DNA of 64,000 nt from Undaria pinnatifida (Eukaryota; Sar; Phaeophyceae; Laminariales; Alariaceae), in assembly GCA_012845835.1 (NCBI GenBank), contig JABAKD010000011.1:6448381-6512380 (forward strand). The letters run 5' to 3'. Below, one piece after another: positions 11,201 through 22,237 of this stretch; the first letter of the stretch is position 1; each line of letters opens with the position of its first letter. The position numbers and the translations under genes are program-made. The notes beneath the pieces are model-generated. The model ran no database searches. It worked only from the letters and a program-made list of their open reading frames with translations, and was not told where the DNA came from.

Positions 11201-14200
11201 AAAAGTGGCGTACGTTTATGTTTAGACCCAGGCTGGTACGTATATGGTTCTGTTTACTGTTTTGTGTTCCCCCGAAGAACAGTATTTTTTCCAATCCTTC
11301 CGCGCTTTTTTATTTGTCAAGGCTGTGGTTCACTTCAACGCCGTTACTTGGGTAATTTCTCCGATGCTTCCGCGGAATTTCGTTAGTCTAGCGTCCACTT
11401 AACAAACGTGATGACAGATGCTTCAAGTTTCCTCTCAAAACGTCCGCGAAAAGCCCGGCACATGTCAACAGCTGTCATCAGGCGGAGGACACTACCTCTG
11501 TCAGCTGTCAACACCAGTCGACATTTCGGAGCTGGCCTTCCTGTCTGGTCGCGCGGATCTTTGGGGCGGTAGGCTGTTCGCGTTTTGCGGGCCAGCAAGC
11601 ACTTACTGGTGGCATAAAGGTGCCTCACCCACCTTCTAACCCTAACCCTAACCGTAGGCCTGACCCCAACCTGGACCCAAAACGCACCGGAATGGGGCGA
11701 GAAACCCGGCTGCGCCGCTTTTCGCTGTAAGATTAAAGAAAAACTATTTTCGAACCATCAAATGGTCCTCGGCCAATGAGAGAGTAAAAAGTGCTCTCAA
11801 GGATCCGCGCGGCCAGATTGTTAGGCTTACTGACATTCGTTCATTCGGCTATTCGTACGTGTCAACGTTCGTCAAAATTTCATTAGACGGCTGTCAACAT
11901 ATGTCAACATTACATCGCATGATGTTATATGTACATTTCGTCATATCCTATAAACGTTCAGTTGGTTGACTATGCGTCGACGGCTGATGTTATACCTTTT
12001 TGGTAATGATATGTACGGAGTATGACATAGGTTATGGCGTTACGGGACGCGTGGTGTGTGGTGTGTTTGTTGCGGCAGTTAGGCCATCTCTTGAAAGAGG
12101 AGTTCGAAATCCCTCAAAAATGGCGGATTCTCGAGCCTTAAGAACCAGACGCGCGGAATAACGTTTACCAGGTACAATCTTTGCAATAAGATACCAGGTA
12201 CGATTTTTTTCATTTTTATGGTTGGTTTAAGACGGTTCTCACGAATTTGATGTACAGCGGGAAGAAGACATGTGGTACGCAAAACCCCTCCTAAAAAAGG
12301 TTTTCACTCCCTCTCTCGGGACTGCTAGTGGTTGTGGAGGTGGTCCCACCGGGGCATCTCAGTCCGCGCAGAGGCGCTGTAGTCGGGACGAGGGAAAACA
12401 GGACGTGCACGCTTCTCGCCATGAGGGTTGTTTTCGCCCCTGGTCGTCTGTGCCGATCTCGTTCTTCAACAAGACGGTGGCTGTCCTCGTCCTCGACGAC
12501 GCGTTGTGTCTGCGCTTGGCGAATGCCGCGATCACAGCTTCGAGAGTGGCAAAGGCCCTCGTAGTCGTCACCATCACTTGTCTGATCCCATCGGCTCGTG
12601 GTAATACGTGAGGCGTTGTGATGCCTGAGGCGAGAAAGGGTGGGTAGCCAGGCACAGCAGTGCACCCGTTGCCTGCTGGGCAGATGCGGCTTCTACCGCT
12701 GTTTTCGGTTTGTTGCGACTCTTGTTGCCTCCCAAGACGTATGGAAACCCGTCACGATGCAAATCCGGACGCAATTCACGACACCGAGCCTATTTCTGGC
12801 TGGAGGCCGCTTCGGAAACGACATCCGAAACGAGGAAAAAAACATGCTGAGAAAACACTAGTTTCGTCTCTAGAAAAGTTGCTCCCCGCGTTCGCGATCC
12901 AAAAAAGTTCATTTTCGGATTTGAAAGTCTGTTTACAGGATATGGTCTTCGTAGGTAGTGGAGGGTGCTGAAATGAAAATCTGCTTCTGCTGTAGTTGTT
13001 GCTGCTTACTGCTGCTTGCTGCTGTTTGTTGGGCCGCTGCTGTTGTTCCTGTGTTGCAACTGCTACAACTACTGCTGGTTCATGTTGTTTTCTCTGTTGA
13101 TACTGCTAACTCTGCAGCTACACTGAGATCGCAACGGTATTCCTTTTGCAACTCCGCTTCATTGCACGACTTCAGCAACAGTTTACTAAACCCAGCCATG
13201 ACCCCCGACCCCCCAACCCCACCCACCCCCACCCCGCCTGCCTCCCTCCAACCGCGCCCGCCCCTCGCTGCGCAGGCATCTCATGGTGGCTGTCGCGCTG
13301 CAAACGGGACTTTTAACCTGGAACGGGCTGGTGACGGCGGCCAATCGACTGCTGTCCCGACTGAGCACGCGGCACGGAGAGGCTAAGGCCTGCCGCCAGA
13401 AGATGCGCACTGCCAAGGATTACGAGGTGCGGGAATTGGGGTGCGAAATAAGCGTGGGACCTTTAGCTTCCCGCTGCCCTCTCTTGTTGCGCTCCCATCC
13501 CATGTCGAACACGCCGCACCCGAAGCAGAACGAATCTGCATGTGGGATAAGGTAAACGCCTCCTCCGTTAAATTGTATTTTTAACGGTGTGGTTGTTTTT
13601 GCCCTTCTACGGAAGCGTGTGGAAAAAGACGAACCCACGCTTACCCCACCCCCCCCCACCTCCTCCTCTTTCTCTCATAACCCCATTTCCTCCCATCGTC
13701 CCCCGCCGTTCACCCCGCACCACCCCCCTCCCCGACGGAGGTCTGCCCCCTCCACCGACCCACCTCACTTCACCCCACCTCACCCCGTCCCACCCCACCC
13801 CACCCCACCCCACCCCACCCCACCTACTCACCCAGCCTTCCACCCACTTGCCCGTGCTGCCGCGCCCCAACTCAACCCAACCCCAACCTCAACCCAACCC
13901 AATCCAACCCTACCCGACCCAACCCGACTCGACCCGACCCAACCCAACCCAACCCAACCCAACCCTCCCACTAGGATGGTTGCGATTTTCAAATTCGTTT
14001 GGGTTGGAAACAACATAGAAATAGTATTGGAATCGACGAATGCCACCAACCGACCCAACAGAAGAATAGTTTATTAGGTTGGAAAATAAAATTGTGCTAT
14101 ATACGAAGGACAACGTATTTGTAACTCCATGTTTCCCTGATTTTTCGCGGGGTTGGGTCATCCTTGGATTTTTTACGTTCGACGGTTTCAATACTAATAT

Positions 14201-17200
14201 ATTAATACTATTTTATGCTGGTCACTCACTTGTACTAGATGAGCTCTTGTATTAGTCCTACACACGCCACGGATATAACTGACCGTGTGCAATTTCCCCA
14301 AAGCAAATGCATCATCCCCTTTTTCCTATACGCACATGCCTTCAAAGGCATGCGAAACCCCTTTATATAATTTCCAGATCTAGATCTTACGCCCTGGTTA
14401 GACTCCTAGGGCAATACCATAACATTTTCCTACCCGGCTCCTATCCTGATCAAAGCTGGTATTATACATCGCCAAGTTGGTATTCTACATGGCAAACACA
14501 CTACTGAGTGCACTGTCTGTACTCGTATCGTTGCGTGCCATGGGTAGGAGTGGAAATCATTCGCAGAGCGGGTGGACCATCTAGAAGGACACGACGAGTG
14601 GAGGAAACGCCCAGATTCTCTCCTCTACAACCATAAGGTGGGATGCGTTTTCCTGTTTCTAGGCTGTAGCAGAGCAACGTGTGTTGTTCACATTATTCCG
14701 TTCTTTTTCGTGCCCGTACACCCATCTATTTTTTGTGTCATTGCTAATTGCAATCTTTCATTCTTGAGAGATACGGGCTCTGCGGCGCTGCTGCGGTATT
14801 TGCTGTGCCAGATACCGTTTAGCGTACATGCGAGTGGGTGCTTGCTGCTGGAGTCCTTGAGGGCGCGGCGGGAGAAGTCATCGAGATCCGTCAAATGGCG
14901 TACAACTGCAATACAAGATAACACGGCGCAATACAGCGTAAACAACGCACAGGCACTCCACCCCACCCCACCCCGCCGTATCACTATAAAACCCACGAAA
15001 TACGTATACACACTGAACGACTCGAGGATGCTACTATACGCGTAGTCCACATGCATCCACACTACTAAAACAATCAACCACAACAACAACCGAAAAAACG
15101 CGGCAGGTGCTTCAGCAGCAAATCAATGACCTTAACGCCATGATCAACGCGGAGGACGTGTTCGGACTGATGTTCCGACTCCGAGGCTCCCTCTCGCGGA
15201 ACCAGCACGGCATGCTGCACGAAGGGCTCTTTTCCAGGGCGCACGCTGGCACCAAGGTGAGCTTGAAAAGCAGAACATGACGGAAGCAAGCGCGTCTGTT
15301 CGTCGTTGTTGTTATTTTTACGAGATAATTTAGAGGCGGTGTGTGTGGTCAAGACTTGGAAGGAAGCATAACATAACATATGCAAGCACGCATACTGCTA
15401 CTACTACTACTACTACTACTACCACTACTACTATTACTACCACTACTACTACCACTGCTACTACTGCTACCACTGCTACTACTACGCCTACTACTACTAT
15501 AATATTAACAGGAGTTTTGGCAGAGGCGTTTGTGCGGGGGAAGGTGGAAGAGGAGCGGGGGCAGGGGCAAATATTTTCCCTTTGACATTTTTTTGTTGAT
15601 TTGTTGTCTTCTTACTACCGGATGCCGGCGGTCTGAGTAAGGCGTTTATCTCGATACAAGGCGGTCAAAATCGCTTGCCGCGACTGTGGAATTGCCTCAG
15701 ACACAAGTACTACGATAGAGGCGTGCACAACACTTTTTTTTCTCAATACTACCCCTCGCTTTCGGAGGTTAAGGCATGTCCTTGTTAACCCAAAAACTGG
15801 TTTGAGAGAAAAAGTAGAACTGCTACGATGATACCGGATAAAAAAATCCCATGGCCTAGGCACACAAACGATTATCATCATCATGCAAAAAAACAAGAAA
15901 AAAAATGGCTTAATATTTTTTTTTTTTCCGACGATTTTTGGGTTAAGGAGCCTCGTCATTCAGAAACCGTTTCAGACGAAAAGGGCTAGTAATACCTCTG
16001 TCGTTGCAAGCGCCCTCGTAACCCGGAATTAATAAGGGTTTTCTTCCCAATAAGGCGGTCGTGTTTATCTGGCACACCACTACTGCCTTCCTTGGGGACC
16101 CTTTCTGTGTTTCTGATTTTCTCCATCTTCTTGTTCTCATTTTTCTTTTTTCGTTCCTCTTCTTGGTGTACTTCTCGTTCTTCTTCTGACATTCGTCCCT
16201 CTCCTGCCCCCCCCCCCCCCCCCCTCCTCCTCCTCCTGCTCCCGCGGCCCTCCTCCTCCTCGTTCGGTTGCTGCTGTCTTTGCGTGTCAGGTGCTTGTCG
16301 AGCGGTATCACGAGGTGGTGTGCGAGTCGTTGCACTACGTCTGCGCTAAAAATGCCGTTGCGCAAGACATCCCCACCGACGCCAAGCTCGCCTTCTTCAA
16401 CGAAACCAGGCGAGAAGTGCATAGGCGCGCAGTGCCGTGGGGCGGGGGGCGAGTGACAGAGGCGGGAAGGAAGCATGCCCGATTTTATCGAAGCTGTCCA
16501 GGAGAAATCGCACCGAAAATATAGAGCAAAGGTCAACTGACTAGCGTGTCTCCAAACCATTTGAACTCAACATTACCAAACCGAACCCAACCAAACCTTG
16601 CCCAACCCAACCCAGCCCAACCCAACCCAACCCAACCCAACCCAACCCAACCCAACCCAACCCAACCCAACCCAACCCAACCCAACCCAACCCAACCCAA
16701 TCCAACCACTGCCCCGATGATGCAGGCACGCGTACGGAAGAACGGCTTTGATGTTGTCGGGGGGAGCGGCTATGGGGGTGTACCACACGGGAGTCGTCAA
16801 GGTATTTGCACTGAACACTGACTGGATTTTCTTAAATTTATTACAAACTAAGTTAAGCTAATCTAAAACCAAACACACTTGAGCTACTAAATTGATGACC
16901 GTATTTCACTTAAATTTAATCTGCACTAACTTCAGTTAAACTAAAAAAAAAAACATAACATGCTACATGAATGACACACCTGGTACCTGGTGCCTGGCAC
17001 CTGGTATGTATAACAGGCCCTTCTGGAGAGGAGGCTGCTGCCGCGGGTGGTGAGCGGGGCGTCGGCCGGCTCCATCGTGGCCGCCATGGTGGGCACCAGA
17101 ACAGACGCAGAGCTCAGGCCCATGTTCGAGGGGAAAGGGGTAAATCTAGCCTTCTTCCAGCCTCTGAGGAGTTGCACAGCACCGGAACGCAGGTATGGCC

Positions 17201-20200
17201 CCGGGGGTGGGGTGGTGTGGGGTGGGGTGGGGGTACTTGTTATCGTGTATGGCCGTAGTCTTAGCCTACATGACCCCCGAATCCCTACAATACCACCAAG
17301 CGCGCAGCGCCGTGAGGTGTTTCGTGCGAAGGCCGAGCTTCATCCTGGTAAGAATCCTTGTAAGGCAGACTTCGGCACGCTGCGCGTAGTTTCGTGCGTG
17401 GGTCGGGTGCCGTAGGGTGGGGTAGGCTGACTCTCGTCCAAATACCTCCCCTCCCCCCCCCCCTCCCCCCTCCCTTCCCCTCGCTTTCCCTCTCCCCTCC
17501 CCCCCCTCCTATCCCATCCCGTCCCCCCCTTCCCACGCGCACACCGCCTCCATTCCATCACACGCCCCCCCGCTTCCCTGCTCATATGCCTCGGCCTCCT
17601 GCTGCGGGGGTCGTTTTTTTGTTTCCCCTCCCAAAAACAGTGATGGAAAGTACAATAAGCAGGCGTTTTGGCAGCTACTGGTTCCCCCGGGTCTTCGGTG
17701 GATGGCGACCCGTCTGTGGAATGTCCTTCTGTATAGCGACGGCTTTCTGCGGATGGACACGGACTACTTCCGGAAGGTTCTCCGGAACAATATCGGCCCC
17801 GCGACGTTCCAGGAGGTGGGGTGGGGGTGGGGTGGTGGGTGACGTAGAGTAGGGTGGGGTTGGGGGGGGGGGGGGGGGGTGAGGTGGAAGTGGTAGTTGT
17901 GATAGTACTAGCAGTAGCAGCAGTAGTGGCAGTAGTATAAGCGGTTGCAGTACCGCTACTGGCGGCAGTGGTATCAGCAGCAGTAGCAGCAGTAGCATCA
18001 ACAGCAGTAGCGTCAACAGTAGTTGCATTAGCGGTAGCATTAACTTGGACTCTAGCATCAAGAGTAGTAGTTTCGATCAACTGAACATAGTATACAGCAA
18101 CACTACGTGTCGTCGGTCCGATGATTTTTTTACCTAAACCTGAACATGCTTTCTCTCTTGCTGGCTGGCTGACCACGAACAACTGTTTTATTGTAGGCCT
18201 TCGACCGGACGGGGCGCATCGTGAACATCACCGTAGCCCCCCAGAACCGGACGGACCCGCCGCGGCTGCTGAACTACCTCACGGCGCCCCACGTGGTGGT
18301 GTGGAGCGCGGCGGTGTGCAGCAGCAGCGTTCCGGGTGTGTTCGAGCCTTCCATGCTCCTCGTCAAGGACGCCGACGGGAGGTATAGATACTGCTGTATG
18401 CTGGAGTGAAGTATATGTTGGGGTATCGCATTGGAAGTTACGACGTATCGAAATATCGAACTTTCCATATACGTCGTATCGATATCGATATCGATACTGC
18501 TGCTGCTCGTATGCTGGTGTCGGATATCGTATCGGGGTTTCGATCATGTGGTGGTCTCCCACGGGAGTACACGAGAAAAGAGAAAATGGAGCCACACTCC
18601 TAGAAAGGTCAAAACGAGAAAAAAAAATCGGAGCGTTGTGTGTCATTTCTGTGCGAATCGAGAAAAATGACGTTTTTTTTGCAACTTGTTTTTACTTGGT
18701 TTTAGGAACCATCCTTCCCTGTCTGACTCCTTCAAGAAAAAAAAAAACGGTGCCTAAGTATTTTTTTTGTTTTGTGCTCCCTGGGTCTCCCTACGAAGTA
18801 CCGGTACGTGCCAGCAAACGATACCGGCAGCCTATCGGATACCGGTAATATATGGGTAAAGTGCCGATACTGGTACTAGGTACGTATAGCGGCTTCCAGG
18901 CGTGGCAATCGATCTCACCGGCACTGTACGGGCAGTAGGCACTATTCAACCGGCACTATAGGGAGACCTCCACCGCAGCTGTATCTACTGTATGCGTTGT
19001 ATGAGCTTAATGCGCGCGTGGCTCCTTGAAAAAAATGTGTGGGTAATTTCTTTTTTTGTGCTCCCTGGGTCTCCCTATAGTGCTAGTGCTGGTATGCGCC
19101 AGTGCCAGTCAACAGTACCGGCAATATACAGGAAACTGGCACTATTGGGTACAGTAGCTCCGATACTGATACTACTACAAGAGAAGACAGGTTTCGGGCG
19201 CACCAAGCGATTTCACCTGCACTATACGGGCAATAGGCACTATTCAACGGGCACTACAGAGAGACCCCCATTGGGTATTGAATTATGAAAAGTATTGGAA
19301 CTTCGATTGTACCGAACACGTTTTGCGGTCCACCCCCTCGCGATCTGCGCACTTTTTCTCTTGACCGCTCGCGCGCAGCACTCACCCAGACTCCGGGCCT
19401 GCGGAGAAGTTCGTGGACGGAAGCATGGAAGCAGACCTCCCGATGGAGCAGATCAGCGAGCTCTTCAACATCAACCACTTCATCGTCTCGCAGGCATGAC
19501 ATACAGGCAGTGGGCTACCCGTTGCCCCGTTTAGGACCCCCAAAGCCCCTCCTTGCACTGATTCCAAGGGATATGTCCCCAAAAACGGGTTTCCAGATAT
19601 TATAGGCGTTAAGAGCATGGATACCCGCAGTAAGAGAAAACGGACATAGGGGCGGTCAAATCGTATTGTGACGCCTATACTATGACCTATAGTATACCTA
19701 ATCTGTGACAAAAGCGGCACGAAGATAAGAGCCTGAGCGCTGGCCTGTTCCGAGGGTCTCTTAAATCGGATACTCCACTGTAATATATTGCAAGGCGGTA
19801 TTTTGCGCTTGGTAGGGTTGTAGCATATACCTTGGTTACCAGTGAGCTCTTCAACATGAACCACCTCACCATATCCCAAGGTGTGGTATGATATGGAGGC
19901 ATTTTTTGGAGACGGCTTTTGATTCCCAGTGACATAACGTATATTCCAACCGGTTACGTCTGAAGTTGTGGAAGATGCGAGGCGGGCAGGGACAGCGTGG
20001 ACGTTAATCAAGCCTTAGCGTTGCCCACTTTCAGCATTGCCCTCAATCTTGATATTTTTGTTTTGTTTTTGGCATAAACAGGTTAACCCGCACGCGTCTC
20101 TGCTGTCAACCATGGCTCTTTCGAAGAGCGTCTGGAGTCCCCCGATGTATAGCTTCCTCGTGGGGCTCTGTGGCTTCCTTCAGACTCAGGTGGGTGTTGA

Positions 20201-22206
20201 CCTCGATGTGTAAATGCAGGACAAGCGGGCCCAAAAGAACTTCCTGACGGTCGTTCATCTGTTTTGGTTGAGGCTGGCCTTTCGGCCGCCGTTTTTTTGT
20301 TGTTCTTGGCAAGACGCCTTCGAAACACGCTTCAGAGCCGATCGATCGCCCTTGCCGACTTTGAGTCCCCTAAAGGGTCGGGGTTAGGACTAGGTCTGGG
20401 GTCGGAGCCTGGGCCGACGTACAAGATTGAAATCGAGCATCAACAAATTGCACGAAGTTGTTTGCCCGCCCGTCCTGCGTTTCGCGGGGGAGCAGTTAGT
20501 GTTGGGTGCTGGTTGTTGATTATTGGGTGCTGGGTGTTGATTATTGGGCGATGGGTGTTGATTATTAGGTGCTGGGTGTTGATTATTAGGTGCTGGGTGT
20601 TGATTGTTGGGTGCTGGGTGTTGATTATTGGGCGGTGGGTGTTGATTATTAGATGCTGGGTGTTGATTATTGGGTGCTGGTTGTTGATTATTGGGTGCTG
20701 GGTGTTGATTATTGGGTGCTGGGTGTTGATTATTGGGTGCTGGATATTGATTATTGGGTGATGGGTGTTGATCATGGGGTGTTGGGTGTTGGTGTTGAGT
20801 GCCATCACTCGAACAGCTATGCCGGCACAACTCGATTAACAAAAGTAGAGCGACCCCCGCCCCCGCCCCCCCCACGCCTCCTCCCTCTCACCCTCTTCCC
20901 CCCTCCCCCCTGGCCTTTCAGATTCGCAACTGGTTCCGGAATGTGATCGAGTTCGTGTCCCACCGCCGCATGGCTCCCGTGTGGGCCTCTAAGCGGGGTG
21001 GCATTCAGCTCCTCACGCAGGAGTACGAGGGTCGGCACTGCGACGTTACCATCACGCCTTGGAAGGGGGAGGAGAACGTCCTGTCCTCGTTCGCCAAGAT
21101 GCTCATGAATGTGTCCATCCCGGAGTTCCTCGTCATGGTCAAAGTGCGTTCTTGTTTTGGGGGGTGGGAGGAGAAGGGTTAGGGGAAGGGGTGGTGAGGG
21201 GTGGAGGGGGTTGGTGGGGGGGGGGGGGAAGCGTGTCTATCTGGCGCTTGCCCTAGTCACTGTGCCATTGGCCACGCATCCCTTTGAAAACCGAGGGGAG
21301 AAGGGCGGTGGTGGTGGTGACGGTGGCGATGGTGACGGTGATGGTTGGTATGATGAGTTAGACGGTGAGTGATGATTTTGAGGGTGGTGATTGTTATGGT
21401 GATTTTGATAAGTGGTGTCTGTTACGTTTATTATGTCATTGTTATGATCATGACGATTATGATTTTTATGATGGCAATATGGTAATGATGATGTCAATGG
21501 ATATTTTTTTTGCCGATCAGGTGGCCGAGCGCAACACGTGGCCGAAGGTGGAGATGATCAGGAGCCACTGCGCGGTGGAGATGGGGCTCGAGCAGTGCGT
21601 ACAGACCCTCCGTCGCCAGCTCATGGCTGAGAACCAGGTGAGATGCCATACAAGGAGGGATATGATTAGCCCTTCACCTATTTATTTCTACCAGAATTAT
21701 CCCACCCTGAACAGAAAGTGGGTATATATGTACAGTCAGTGGCTTATAAAAAAAAATGAGAAACGTCAGCTGTGAGTACGACCGATTGAATGGTTGAAAC
21801 TGGTTGAAGACCAAACCAACATTTTCACATCCATGAAAGCGAACTGGTTGAAGAACAAACCAACATTTTCACATCCATGAAAGCGAATCACACAATTTTG
21901 TGTGTGTGCGTTTTTTTTTTCATTGTCAGGTCCGCATGCTGGCGTCGGTCTCCCAGTACCCTTCGGAGAATGGACTTAAGAGGCGCGGGCGTGTGCCGAG
22001 CTTTTACACGTCAAGGTCTCTCGTGAACCTTTCGGGCCTGAGTGGTACGTGGCGCGTCAGGCAGCCGAGCGTTTGTCTGATTTCCAAATGAGAAGGCGTT
22101 TGTCGGTGGGGTAGGAATAGGGGTGGTGGTGGGTGGGGATAGGGGGAGAGGTAGTTGCAGTTGCGAGGGCGGAGGTATTTGTGGTGGTGGAGGTGGTGGT
22201 GGTGGG

Positions 22207-22237
<31 letters not shown>

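Noticed and set aside
12291-12665. Overlapping ~100-codon frames on both strands in lipase intron 1
   Set aside because: Some helix-like sequence on the minus strand, but no splice sites, no known motif, and both strands open; kept only as a note in the intron entry.
17340-18182. 280-codon minus-strand frame
   Set aside because: Overlaps lipase exon 7 and repeat-filled introns on the other strand; Thr/Ala/Pro runs come from microsatellites.
20390-20875. 161- and 165-codon frames with 7-residue periodicity
   Set aside because: Minisatellite translation inside a lipase intron.
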